The translations under genes and the position numbers were made by a program. The notes under the pieces are model-generated. The model saw only the letters and a program-made list of their open reading frames with translations, searched no databases and was not told where the DNA came from. DNA of 64,000 bases from Rhodobacteraceae bacterium DSL-40 (GTDB lineage Bacteria > Pseudomonadota > Alphaproteobacteria > Rhodobacterales > Rhodobacteraceae): the NCBI GenBank assembly GCA_003258405.1, contig QKPN01000017.1:20467-84466 (forward strand), read 5' to 3'. How positions within the stretch are numbered: the first letter of the stretch is position 1; every line of letters starts with the position of its first letter. Below are positions 17,466 through 26,205 of this stretch, in pieces.

Positions 17466-19934
17466 TCAGCCATCGACACCGGCCCCCGGCGCTTTCCCGC
17501 CCGGCTCCGGCATCTGGGCCTGCGCCCGCCCGGCCGCCACCGCTTGCAGGCGCTCCGCGATCATATCGACCTGCGGCAGCGGGCTTCCGGCTGCTGCAGC
17601 TTCCAGGGCGCGCGTGAAGCTCTGCTCCGCGGCATCCCAGCGCTTCGCGGCAAGCTCGGCCTCGCCGAGATGATACTGAACCAGCGCGACATCGGGCAGC
17701 GCTGCCGCGGCCGGTTCGAGATAAGTGAGCGCCTGGGATGCATCTCCCCGCAGATAGAGGATCCAGCCGTAGGTGTCCTGGAACGGGGGCACATCCGTCC
17801 CGCGCAACCGCCGGGTCATGGCATGGGCCCGGGCAAGATCGGCCGGATCGCTCGCCGCTCCCGCCGCCGTCAGCAGGCTCGCGAGATTGTTGGCCACCGG
17901 GACAGAGCCCGAATCCCGGGCATAAAGCATCTCGTAATCGGCCCGGGCCGCAGCGAGATCGCCCGCGCGCTCCTCGAGCCCCGCCCGCGCGAAGAGCAGC
18001 GGGCCATTCTCCGCGACAGCCGCGATGCCCGCCTTGAGCACCTGGGCCGCAGCAGCATCGTCCGTGCCTTCTAGCAGCGCGAAAAGCGCCTGGTAGATCC
18101 GGACATCGCCGGGATCCTCCGCGATCAGGGCGCGATAGGCGGCCTCGGCCCCGGCAGCATCGCCGCGGGCGGCCAGCGTCTCGGCCACGAGCATCCGCGC
18201 ATCACGATTGTCGGGCGATGCGGCGAGGAAGGGCGCGAGGGCTGCGTCCGCGGCATCCGGATCCCCCTCGGCAAGATGGAAGCGCACGAGCTCGGTGAGG
18301 GCGGAGACATTCCCCTGCCCCGCCAACCCCTGCAGGAAATCAAGCCGCTCCGCGTCCCGGCCCTGGCGCCGCAAGCTTTCGGACTGGAACGCGTCGGCCG
18401 TCACGGCGGCCTCGGGCATATCGAGCCCGCGCAGGGTCGCGATGACCCGGTCAACGCCGCGCCAGTTGCCGGCCTCGAGATAGAACTGTCCCGTGGCCTC
18501 GAGCAGATCCGGGTTGGCCGGCGCGCCGCGCAGCGCATCCATCAGCACCCCTTCGGCCGCACTCGAGCGCCCCTCCTGTTCCAGAAAGCGGGCATAGCGC
18601 AGGGATTCCGCCGGCGCCCGCTGGGCGAGCTCGACAGCCTGAGCCAGCCGTTCGCCCATCAAATCGCGCGACCCGGCCCGCTCGTAGGCCATGGCCATGA
18701 TCGTCATGATGTCCGCATCCCCCGGCGCCTGGACAAGGGCGCTGCGCGTGTCGAGAACCGCATCCTCGGGCCGGTCGTCATCAAGCGCCATGCGGGCCCG
18801 AAGCTTCAGGGCAGCGACATGCGTCCGATCCTCGGAGAGCACGGTCTGCAAAAGCCCGGCCGCCTCATCGCGCGCGCCTGTGGCATAGAGCATCTCGGCA
18901 AGCGTCACCTGGAGGGTCCGTGTCACATCCGAGGGCTTGGCCCCGGCAAGCAGCTCCCGCAGCCGGGAGATGCCCGCTTCGGGCGCTCCCTCGGAGAAAT
19001 CAAGTTCGGCAAGCGCCCGCTGATAGGGCGAGGGGTCGGCAGCGGCCACGATCAGCCGCTCGAGCTCGGCCCGGGCCGCATCGGCGCCACGCAGATCGTG
19101 CAGGAAGGCCACCACATCGAGATGCGGTTCCGGCGCGCCGGTGGTATCCCGCTTGGCAATCGCACGCAGCTCGCCCTCGGCATTGTCGATATCGTCCTGC
19201 TGGAGATACCACTGTACCAGCGCCTCCCGGGTGCCGTCATTGTCGGGGAAGCGCGAGACCATCGTCTTCAGTTCGGCGCCGATCCCGGCCATGTCGCCGA
19301 GCTTCTCCAGCACGGTGAGCCGGGCGAGATGAAGCCCCTCGTCATCGGGAACCGCGGCGAGTGCCGCATCGCAGAGCGCGAGTGCCGCGGCCGGATCCTC
19401 GGCCTTGAGGCGCTCGGCGATCAGGATCAGATGGGCCGGCACTGTGGCGGGCGCTTCCGCGACCACCTCGCGGGCCATGGCGACCGCACTGGCGGTGTCG
19501 TTGCCGAGGCGGAAATCGACCGTGGCCTTCAGTGCCCGGGTCATCGGGTCCTCCGGCGCCAGCGCATAGGCCTTGCGGGAATGGATCTGGGCGGTCTCGA
19601 AATCCTGAAGCTGGAGCGCGAGTTCGGTCAGGTTGCGGTGATCTGCGGCATTTTCCGGATCAAGCTCGACGAGGCGCTGATACTGGGTGAAGGCCTCACC
19701 GAGGTCGCCGCGTTTCCAGACGACCTGAGCGTATTGTTCGCGGGCGGGAATATAGTTCCCGTCGAGGCGCAAGACGTTGCGGAACTCGATCAGCGCGCGA
19801 TCTGCATCACCTGCGGCCAGGAGTTCGACCCCGCGCTGGTAGTGCTTTTCCACCCGCGCCTCTTCGGATTCGCAGCCGGACAGGACAAGACCGCAGCTCA
19901 GGAAAAGAATGAAGAGGAAACGTGAAACGGGCAT
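17466..19934 (-). CDS. TPR-repeat lipoprotein, exosortase-system PrsT type
   Basis: 822 residues. The N-terminal signal FLFILFLSCGLVLSGC ends in an LSGC lipobox, so the mature protein is a lipoprotein. The rest is tetratricopeptide repeats throughout (for example YQRGVELLAAGDADRALIEF and AHAMTRRLRGTDVPPFQDTY). Length, lipobox and TPR content fit the TPR lipoprotein found in PEP-CTERM/exosortase exopolysaccharide loci. Role: probably a periplasmic scaffold for assembly or export of the polysaccharide. It lies downstream of the ExoY-type gene on the same strand and opposite the ATPase/Wzz/CpsD operon. GGAGCAACGG precedes the ATG. Confidence 0.8.
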   Translation of the reverse strand: MPVSRFLFILFLSCGLVLSGCESEEARVEKHYQRGVELLAAGDADRALIEFRNVLRLDGNYIPAREQYAQVVWKRGDLGEAFTQYQRLVELDPENAADHRNLTELALQLQDFETAQIHSRKAYALAPEDPMTRALKATVDFRLGNDTASAVAMAREVVAEAPATVPAHLILIAERLKAEDPAAALALCDAALAAVPDDEGLHLARLTVLEKLGDMAGIGAELKTMVSRFPDNDGTREALVQWYLQQDDIDNAEGELRAIAKRDTTGAPEPHLDVVAFLHDLRGADAARAELERLIVAAADPSPYQRALAELDFSEGAPEAGISRLRELLAGAKPSDVTRTLQVTLAEMLYATGARDEAAGLLQTVLSEDRTHVAALKLRARMALDDDRPEDAVLDTRSALVQAPGDADIMTIMAMAYERAGSRDLMGERLAQAVELAQRAPAESLRYARFLEQEGRSSAAEGVLMDALRGAPANPDLLEATGQFYLEAGNWRGVDRVIATLRGLDMPEAAVTADAFQSESLRRQGRDAERLDFLQGLAGQGNVSALTELVRFHLAEGDPDAADAALAPFLAASPDNRDARMLVAETLAARGDAAGAEAAYRALIAEDPGDVRIYQALFALLEGTDDAAAAQVLKAGIAAVAENGPLLFARAGLEERAGDLAAARADYEMLYARDSGSVPVANNLASLLTAAGAASDPADLARAHAMTRRLRGTDVPPFQDTYGWILYLRGDASQALTYLEPAAAALPDVALVQYHLGEAELAAKRWDAAEQSFTRALEAAAAGSPLPQVDMIAERLQAVAAGRAQAQMPEPGGKAPGAGVDG

Positions 19935-20153
19935 CCGTTGCTCCAGATTCGCAAATATCCTCGCAGGGAAACACGAAGGATCCAGGCCAGATCGCGGCGC
20001 CTGCGGAACAATGGATGACGAATAGAGAGGCGAATGATTAAAATAAAGCCACCACGGCGCGACACGGTAAAGGCGGCGGCTTCACGCCTGACAGTCCGGC
20101 GCGCGCCCTGTCCCCCGGGTCCAGGCCGAGGGAATTGGGAATTGAAAGCAGAA

Positions 20154-20173
20154 CCGCCCCGAAATCGGGGCGG
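20154..20173 (-). terminator. Hairpin terminator after the priming glycosyltransferase gene
   Basis: An 8-bp perfect stem CCGCCCCG/CGGGGCGG with a 4-base loop. On the minus strand it is followed by TTCTGCTTTC, a moderately T-rich tail. It lies 48 bases past the stop of the 20222-20923 gene and would separate it from the PrsT-type gene. Confidence 0.65.
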
Positions 20174-20221
20174 CGGAATGCGTCAGATCTCTGTGGGCAG
20201 GCGCCCGGGCGATGCGGCAGC

Positions 20222-20923
20222 TCAGTAAGAGCCGTCCTTCTGGAACGGCACGGCCAGCGTCAGGAACAGGATCTTGATGTCGAGCCAGAGCGAGAAGTTC
20301 CGGATATAGGCGGCATCGTAGAGCACGCGTTCGCGCCCCATGGCGAGATCCGTGACCGGGCCGCGGTTGCCGTTGACCTGGGCCAGACCGGTGATGCCGG
20401 GGCGGACCTTGTGGCGGACGTGATAGTTCGGGATGAGCTCCTCGATCGGCTTGCCCTCGACCTCGAGGGCGAGCGGATGCGGGCGCGGGCCGACGAGCGA
20501 CATCCGACCGCAGAGCACATCCCAGAACTGCGGCAGTTCGTCGAGGCAGGTCTTGCGCAGGAAACGGCCGATTGGCGTGATCCGGTCATCGGTGCGGGTT
20601 GCCTGACGGCGGCCGCCGATATCGGTCTTCTCGTGGCGCATGGTGCGGAACTTGGTCACGACCACATGCTTGCCGCCGGCACCGAAGCGCGGCTGCCGGA
20701 AAAGCACGGGGCCCGGCGAATCCAGACGGATGATGAGTGCGATCAGCGCAATGACCGGGGCGAAGACTATGAGCAGGAACAGCGCACCGATACGGTCGAT
20801 GGCAGCTTTGAGTTTCCAGGAGAAATCCTTACGGAAACGGGCGTTCTGAGATTGCCTGGGACCCAGGCCTACCGAATACTCGGATACAGACACGCCACCA
20901 TCGACTTCAGAATAGTGTGCCAT
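20222..20923 (-). CDS. exoY: Undecaprenyl-phosphate sugar-1-phosphate transferase (ExoY/WcaJ type)
   Basis: 233-residue membrane enzyme that starts repeat-unit assembly by moving hexose-1-phosphate to undecaprenyl phosphate. A membrane segment (IGALFLLIVFAPVIALIALI, about 46-65) is followed by the catalytic bacterial sugar-transferase motifs: KFRTM, TPIGRFLRKTCLDELPQFWD (Asp-Glu pair) and the C-terminal SLVGPRPHP and PGITGLAQVNG. It is short, lacking the five-helix N-terminal domain of full WcaJ, and so resembles ExoY/PssA. It is transcribed divergently from the ATPase-Wzz-CpsD operon across a regulatory gap of about 540 bases. Confidence 0.92.
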   Translation of the reverse strand: MAHYSEVDGGVSVSEYSVGLGPRQSQNARFRKDFSWKLKAAIDRIGALFLLIVFAPVIALIALIIRLDSPGPVLFRQPRFGAGGKHVVVTKFRTMRHEKTDIGGRRQATRTDDRITPIGRFLRKTCLDELPQFWDVLCGRMSLVGPRPHPLALEVEGKPIEELIPNYHVRHKVRPGITGLAQVNGNRGPVTDLAMGRERVLYDAAYIRNFSLWLDIKILFLTLAVPFQKDGSY

Positions 20924-21465
20924 AACCTTACAACCTTACCCACAATGCATGCACAGCCGCGCTGCACAAAATAAGCGACGACTGCGCTCCTACGACATGG
21001 AGCACTCTTACGGACGCATTGCGCCGCAAAACTAAGACGGATGGACGTTTTCCCTAAAACGTTTTCGCGTGTCGGTGACCCCGAGTCCTGACCGCTTGTT
21101 GCCCCTCACAGAGCGAAGTAAGCCACTATTTACATCAAAACTCAACCAAAATTTAGCCAACTCGCGTTGCTTGTGACCCAACGTGGTTAAGATATGCGCA
21201 ATGCGCCGGTGGTGTCCATGTCCCGGCAGGTCCTCCGAATTCCAGGCCGGGAAAGCCGGTCTGAAAGACGTGAGTATCTTTCACAGTGGCTTGGTGGTAC
21301 GGTGCGCAGCAATCCGCCGGGGGGTAAGGAAGAATTCAAAGAGTTCGGGTCCGATGGGCCACGAGAAGCGCGTCTGTTCATCTTGTCGCATGAAATTGCG
21401 ATGGCTGCGCAGTCCAGTACCATATAAGACACGAAACGCCCGTTGGCTGCGGGATGTGGGTATGA
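20924..21465. promoter_or_regulatory. Long divergent regulatory region of the exopolysaccharide locus
   Basis: 542 bases without a convincing gene, clearly AT-richer than its flanks. It should carry the promoters for exoY (minus) and the ATPase/Wzz/CpsD operon (plus). Visible elements are a palindrome AAAACGTTTT at 21056-21065 and a direct repeat ACGTTTTC at 21045-21052 and 21059-21066, 14 bases apart, which could be a regulator site. An AT-rich tract lies at about 21119-21160. A 77-codon plus-strand frame (21194-21427) exists, but it has no recognisable domain. No terminator was seen. Confidence 0.5.
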
Positions 21466-22317
21466 ATGGGTATGACGAGTACACTGAACATTTACAATGA
21501 GCATTTCGGCCTGAGAGAGCGGCCGTTCACACTTCTCCCGGATCCGGATTTCCTCTACTGGTCGGAGAACCACACCCGTGCCTATTCGATGCTTGAGTAT
21601 GGCATGTTGACCCATGCGCCGATCACGGTGATCACCGGGGAGATCGGTGCAGGCAAAACGACGCTCCTGCGCCATCTGCTGCGCACGCTGCCCGAGGAGT
21701 TCACCGTCGGGCTCATTTCCAATGCCCAGGGCAACCGCGGCGAGCTTCTGCACTGGGTGCTGATGGCCCTCGGCGTACCCACCGACAACAATTCGAGCTA
21801 CGTGCAGCTCTTCGCCCAGTTCCAGGATTTCCTGATCGAGGAATATGCCGCCGGCCGACGCACGATGCTGATCTTCGACGAGGCGCAGAACCTCTCGATC
21901 GAGACCCTCGAAGAACTCCGGATGTTCTCCAACATCAATGCTGACAAGGACGAGCTCATCCAGCTCGTGCTCGTGGGACAGCCAGAGCTGCGCGACCTGA
22001 TCGCCCAGCCGCGCCTCGTTCAGTTCGCACAGCGCGTCGCCGCCGAATACCACCTGCCGGGCATGTCGATGGAGCAGGTCCAAGCCTATATCGCCCACCG
22101 GCTCGCCGTGGCCGGGGCAGATCACGAAATATTCAGCCCCGCGGCCTGCGAATATGTCCATCGCGCCTCGCGCGGCATTCCGCGCCTAGTGAACCAGATC
22201 TGTGACTACGCGCTGGTCTATGCCTATACCGACGCACTCGCCACGGTTGATGCCGCCGTGATCGAACAGGTGGTGACCGACCGCCGCATGCATGGCAATC
22301 TGAAGATGGTCGGGTGA
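21466..22317 (+). CDS. ExeA/GspA-like AAA ATPase of the exosortase (PEP-CTERM) locus family
   Basis: 283 residues. The N-terminal LRERPFTLLPDPDFLYWSEN is typical of the secretion-ATPase subfamily found next to exosortase polysaccharide genes. Walker A is GEIGAGKTT (58-66), Walker B is TMLIFDEAQNL, and RLVQFAQRVAAEYHL supplies sensor residues. It is cytoplasmic, with no membrane segment. The exact task in polysaccharide export is not established for the family. It is followed after 25 bases by the chain-length gene. Several in-frame ATGs crowd the start (21466, 21472); the downstream one is equally likely. Confidence 0.87.
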   Translation: MGMTSTLNIYNEHFGLRERPFTLLPDPDFLYWSENHTRAYSMLEYGMLTHAPITVITGEIGAGKTTLLRHLLRTLPEEFTVGLISNAQGNRGELLHWVLMALGVPTDNNSSYVQLFAQFQDFLIEEYAAGRRTMLIFDEAQNLSIETLEELRMFSNINADKDELIQLVLVGQPELRDLIAQPRLVQFAQRVAAEYHLPGMSMEQVQAYIAHRLAVAGADHEIFSPAACEYVHRASRGIPRLVNQICDYALVYAYTDALATVDAAVIEQVVTDRRMHGNLKMVG

Positions 22318-22342
22318 GCTCGCCGGAATAAAGAGACGGGTA

Positions 22343-23911
22343 ATGAGTAACGCAATAGACTTGAAATTCTACTGGGCCGTCTTCAAGCGGCGCCTGCCCT
22401 ATTTCGTGGTGATCGCGGCCCTGATTTCGGCAATCGGCATCGTCGTTGCCTACACCCTGCCGCCCGTCTACCAGTCCTCCGCGCGCATGCTGGTCGAACC
22501 GCAGCAGATCCCCGGCGATCTGGCGCAGTCCACCGTGCCGGTCAATCCGTTCGAGCAGATCCAGATCATCGAGCAGCGGATCATGACCCGCGCCAACATC
22601 TACGATCTCGCCGAGCGCATCGGACTCTATGCCGACCAGCCCGATCTGTCGGTGGGCGACATCGTCTCCGACATGCGTGATCGCATCCAGTTCATCGGCT
22701 TCGAACCCGATCCGACCGTACGCCCCGACACGCCCGGCGCGACGATCATCGGCGTCGCCTTTGACGCGCCAACACCGGAATTCGCCAACAAGGGCGCTAA
22801 CGAACTCGTCTCGCTCATCCTCGACGAGAACGTGCGCATGCGCACGGGCCGAGCCAACGAGACCCTCGAATTCTTCAAGGCAGAAGTCGAGCGGCTGCAG
22901 CGCGAGATCGAGCAGCAGTCGGAGAAGATCTCCGTCTTCAAGACCCAGAACGTCGATTCCCTGCCCGACAGCCTCGTCGCCCGCCGCGCCCAGCAGCAGC
23001 GCGAGCAGGAGCGCCTGCTCACCCTCGAGCGCGAGGAAGCGGACCTGCGCAACCAGCGCTCCACCGTCGTCTGGGTCTACCAGCGCACCGGGCGGGCCAG
23101 CGTCGCCGCCCTCAGCCCCGAGGAAGAGGAGCTGCAGGCACTGAAAAGCGAGCTCATCCAGCAGAAGGCAGTCTATGCCTCGTCGAGCCCGCGGGTCCGC
23201 ACGCTCGAGACCCGGATCCGGGCGCTCGAGAAACTTGTGTCCGACCAGCGCGCCGCGCGCAGCATTCCCGACACCGAGACCGGCGAGGCAGGCAAGCCTA
23301 TGTCGGAGCTCGACCAGGAGCTCGCGCCGATCGATGCCCGGCTCAAGTTCATCGCCGACGAGAAGGCCTCGATCCAGAAGACGCTCGATGATCTCGATGC
23401 CTCGGTGCAGCAGACGCCTTCCAACGAGATGGTGCTCGCCGGCATGGAACGGGAGCTGGACAACCTGCAGCGGCAGTACCAGGAGGCCGCCACATCCCTG
23501 GGCCAGGCCCAGGTGGGCGAACGCATCGAGGTGCTCTCCAAGGGCCAGCGATTCTCGCTCATCGAGGCGCCCTCCCGGAGTTCGGCCCCCGTCCGGCCCA
23601 AGCGCATGCTGATCTCCAGCGCCGGCGTCGTGGTCGGGCTCGGGATCGCCGCGGCCGTCATTCTGATCTGGGAAGCCTTCAACCGCTCGATTCGCCGCCC
23701 GCTTGATCTCAACGGCCTCGGGATCCAGCCGATCGCGACAATCCCCTACATCCGTACGCAGCGCGAACTCCGCTGGAAGCGCGGCATCGTCTTCGGGGCG
23801 CTTGCCCTCATCGTCGTGCTGATCCCGCTGACCCTGCTCGCAGTACGCGGCTTTGATCAGCCCCTCGAGGAGCTGCCGTCCGGCACGGCGCCGGCGAGCA
23901 CCGATTCATGA
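22343..23911 (+). CDS. Wzz-type chain-length determinant / polysaccharide co-polymerase
   Basis: 522 residues. There are membrane segments at about 19-40 (YFVVIAALISAIGIVVAYTL) and about 415-435 (LISSAGVVVGLGIAAAVILI), and an additional hydrophobic stretch near 480-500. A periplasmic coiled-coil region lies between them (AEVERLQREIEQQSEKISVF, TLEREEADLRNQRSTVVWVY). The N-terminal Wzz motif and a GNVR-like segment (ERIEVLSKGQRFSLIEAPSR) are present. It controls polymer length with the CpsD-type kinase encoded next (74-base gap). The length agrees with the exosortase-locus subfamily rather than with O-antigen Wzz (about 330). Confidence 0.9.
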   Translation: MSNAIDLKFYWAVFKRRLPYFVVIAALISAIGIVVAYTLPPVYQSSARMLVEPQQIPGDLAQSTVPVNPFEQIQIIEQRIMTRANIYDLAERIGLYADQPDLSVGDIVSDMRDRIQFIGFEPDPTVRPDTPGATIIGVAFDAPTPEFANKGANELVSLILDENVRMRTGRANETLEFFKAEVERLQREIEQQSEKISVFKTQNVDSLPDSLVARRAQQQREQERLLTLEREEADLRNQRSTVVWVYQRTGRASVAALSPEEEELQALKSELIQQKAVYASSSPRVRTLETRIRALEKLVSDQRAARSIPDTETGEAGKPMSELDQELAPIDARLKFIADEKASIQKTLDDLDASVQQTPSNEMVLAGMERELDNLQRQYQEAATSLGQAQVGERIEVLSKGQRFSLIEAPSRSSAPVRPKRMLISSAGVVVGLGIAAAVILIWEAFNRSIRRPLDLNGLGIQPIATIPYIRTQRELRWKRGIVFGALALIVVLIPLTLLAVRGFDQPLEELPSGTAPASTDS

Positions 23912-23985
23912 GCTCGGCCCCGCACCGCAAGACGCTCCGGCACAGGCCGCTCTGCCCCCCGGCGGGGATCTAGGAAAGAAGAACC

Positions 23986-24816
23986 ATGGAACGCATTCAA
24001 GCCGCCATACAGAAGGCCAAGGAACAGCGCACCGGCATGGGCATTTCCCCCGTCCGCGATCCCGCGAACGGAACCGCAGCGCACGGTGCCCAGATCCCCC
24101 GCGGCCAGGCCGGCACGGCCTGGGGTGAGATCGGCACCTTCGAGCCGGATGCCGAGCATCTCGCGCGCCACCGGATCGTGACCTTCGCGGACACAGACCC
24201 GGCGCATAACCACTTCGACATGCTGCGGACCAAGATCCTGCGCACCATGCAGCGCAACGACTGGAAGACGATCGGCATTACCTCGCCCACGAGCGGCTGC
24301 GGCAAGACCACGATCAGCCTCAACCTCGCCTTCAGCCTCTCCCATCAGCCGAACCTGCGCACCGTGCTCGTCGATCTCGACCTGCGACGTCCTGTCGTCG
24401 GCAAGCATCTCGGCATCACCGAGACGCACTCCGTCGCGAGCGTGCTGCAGGGCACACATACGGTTCAGGAGAATTTCCTGCGCTATGGCGACAATCTCGC
24501 GGTGGGCACCAACGCCCAGTCGATTCGCGCCTCTGCCGATCTGCTGATGGATGCGCGGACCGCCGGCGGCGTCCGGGCGATCAAGGACGCCTTCCGGCCC
24601 GACATCCTGATCTACGACCTGCCCCCAATGCTGGTGAGCGACGACGCGATGGCGTTCCTGCCGCATCTCGACTGCGTGCTGCTGGTCGCGGGCGCCGAGA
24701 AGAGCCGGCTCGACGAGATCGACAAGTGCGAGCAGGATCTCGCGGGCCAGGTCAATGTGCTGGGCGTGGTGCTCAACATGTGCCGCTATGCCAGCGAGGA
24801 ATACGGCTACTACTGA
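23986..24816 (+). CDS. CpsD/CapB-type tyrosine autokinase (BY-kinase)
   Basis: 276-residue cytoplasmic P-loop kinase. Walker A is SPTSGCGKTT (100-109), Walker A' is VLVDLDLRRP (about 127-136) and Walker B is ILIYDLPPML. The C-terminus ends YASEEYGYY, a small tyrosine cluster for autophosphorylation, shorter than in enteric Wzc. It acts with the Wzz protein encoded upstream, which supplies the membrane activator. It ends the plus-strand operon just before a strong two-way hairpin. Confidence 0.9.
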   Translation: MERIQAAIQKAKEQRTGMGISPVRDPANGTAAHGAQIPRGQAGTAWGEIGTFEPDAEHLARHRIVTFADTDPAHNHFDMLRTKILRTMQRNDWKTIGITSPTSGCGKTTISLNLAFSLSHQPNLRTVLVDLDLRRPVVGKHLGITETHSVASVLQGTHTVQENFLRYGDNLAVGTNAQSIRASADLLMDARTAGGVRAIKDAFRPDILIYDLPPMLVSDDAMAFLPHLDCVLLVAGAEKSRLDEIDKCEQDLAGQVNVLGVVLNMCRYASEEYGYY

Positions 24817-24824
24817 CAACAGGG

Positions 24825-24865
24825 CCCGCGCCGGCAGCTCCGGAAACGGAACCTGCCGGCGCGGG
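24825..24865. terminator. Strong hairpin between convergent CpsD and BLUF genes
   Basis: A perfect 13-bp inverted repeat (CCCGCGCCGGCAG at 24825-24837 and CTGCCGGCGCGGG at 24853-24865) with a 15-base loop fills the 63-base convergent gap. There is no T tract on either side, but its position and stability suit a bidirectional terminator or transcript-end stabiliser. Confidence 0.7.
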
Positions 24866-24879
24866 GAGGCAAGACCGGT

Positions 24880-25320
24880 TCAGACGGCGATGCTCTGCGG
24901 CGCGGCTCCCGCGCCGCGCCCGGACCCGCAGGCCCAGACCATGAATTCCAGCAGGACATCCGCCGGAAAGGTCTCGACCGGAAAGCCGAAGCTGTAATCG
25001 AATTCCCGCAGCACCTCAGGGCTCAGCTTCGGCCCGGTGCGCAGCACCAGCCCATCGCCGAAGAGCCGGCAGAGCGCGCGCTCGCGGGCCCGAAAACTGA
25101 TATCGACATGCCTGGGGTCGGCAAGGATGTGGGCATAGGTTGCACAGATCGCCGGGGCCGGACCCTCGAGCACCTGGACAAACCAGCCGTCGACAAAGAC
25201 AAGCGCGCCGGATATGTCCGCCGCCGCGTTCCGGGCCCGGGCTTCGGAGACGATCCTGAAGATATCCGAGAGTTCGGTGCCGGGCGCCGCCCGGCTGACA
25301 TAGAGTATCCGCTCCAGCAT
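24880..25320 (-). CDS. BLUF-domain blue-light sensor (single domain)
   Basis: 146 residues. The FAD-binding BLUF core is complete: Tyr7 in RILYVSRA, Asn31 in EARARNAAADISGALVF and Gln49 in GWFVQVLEG, the Tyr/Gln/Asn set that rearranges hydrogen bonds to flavin on blue light. There is no attached EAL, cyclase or DNA-binding domain, so the signal must pass to a partner protein. ATG 25320 with GGAGGGGGG upstream is preferred to 25371. It is transcribed divergently from the export gene at 25607 and sits inside the polysaccharide locus, so photoregulation of polymer production is a testable inference. Confidence 0.9.
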   Translation of the reverse strand: MLERILYVSRAAPGTELSDIFRIVSEARARNAAADISGALVFVDGWFVQVLEGPAPAICATYAHILADPRHVDISFRARERALCRLFGDGLVLRTGPKLSPEVLREFDYSFGFPVETFPADVLLEFMVWACGSGRGAGAAPQSIAV

Positions 25321-25606
25321 AGGTCCCCCCCTCCCCCGGAACCCCATGCACCGGGACACGCAAGACGCCAATATTTGCCGGATCCGAGTCTAGCGGACAC
25401 CCGATAAAATATCCGTAAATAAACGCCGAGACACGGCCCGTGCAGAGCTGTTATAAGGAGCCGGAATTTCCGACTGTACCTGTTGCAGAATGAATACGGT
25501 CGGACCGGCAAATGCCCGCCTGCCCCGGAACAGCAGGTGTTTTGGCTTTTCCCTTCCACCACGGCCATGTTCTAAGAGACCTCAAACGACCACAAGAGGC
25601 GGTTCG

Positions 25607-26194
25607 ATGAGACAGATTCTGTTCGCTATTTTGATTGCGGTGCTGACCGCTCCCCTAGCCCTCGCCCAGGGTGCCGGCTACCGGATCCAGCCCGGAGACC
25701 AGCTCGCCATTACCGTTCTCGAGGACGAGACGCTGAACCGGGAAACCTTGGTTCTGCCCGATGGCCGCATCTCCGTGCCGATGGCAGGTTCCGTCCAGGC
25801 GGCCGGCAATACGGTCGAGACCGTGGAAAAGGCCATCACCGACCGGCTCGCCTCCAACTTCGCCGTCCGCCCGAGCGTGTTTGTCTCGGTCGTTCAGGTC
25901 GACGAGGAAGGCCTGCGTTTCCCGATCTACATCCTCGGCCAGGTCAACGATCCCGGCGAACAGGAAATCGAGACCGGCACCACCCTGCTGCAGGCGATCG
26001 CGCTTGCCGGAGGCCCGGCCCAGTTCGCGGCCACCAAGCGCATCCAGCTGCGTCGCACCGACCCGTCGACGGGCCAGGAACGCCTCTACATCTTCAACTA
26101 CAAGGCCGTTGAACGCGGCGGCGCCATCCAGTCGATGATCACCTTGCGCGAAGGCGACGTGATCATTGTCCCGGAACGCCGCCTGTTCGAGTGA
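25607..26194 (+). CDS. Outer-membrane polysaccharide export protein (Wza/OPX family)
   Basis: 195 residues. A signal peptide (MRQILFAILIAVLTAPLALA) is followed by the polysaccharide export motif YRIQPGDQLAITVLEDETLN and VLPDGRISVPMAG. A SLBB-type stretch follows (FPIYILGQVNDPGEQEIETG, TTLLQAIALAGG). There is no cysteine after the signal, so unlike Wza it is not a lipoprotein, and it is much shorter (Wza about 380). It therefore probably acts with the beta-barrel protein encoded 11 bases downstream as the outer-membrane exit. ATG 25607 with AGAGG upstream is chosen over 25490. Confidence 0.9.
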   Translation: MRQILFAILIAVLTAPLALAQGAGYRIQPGDQLAITVLEDETLNRETLVLPDGRISVPMAGSVQAAGNTVETVEKAITDRLASNFAVRPSVFVSVVQVDEEGLRFPIYILGQVNDPGEQEIETGTTLLQAIALAGGPAQFAATKRIQLRRTDPSTGQERLYIFNYKAVERGGAIQSMITLREGDVIIVPERRLFE

Positions 26195-26205
26195 GGCGCG
26201 GGCAC

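Noticed and set aside
21194..21427. 77-codon plus-strand frame in the exoY/ATPase gap
   Set aside because: No ribosome site, no recognisable domain, and the AT-rich region is better explained as regulatory; kept only as a remote possibility.
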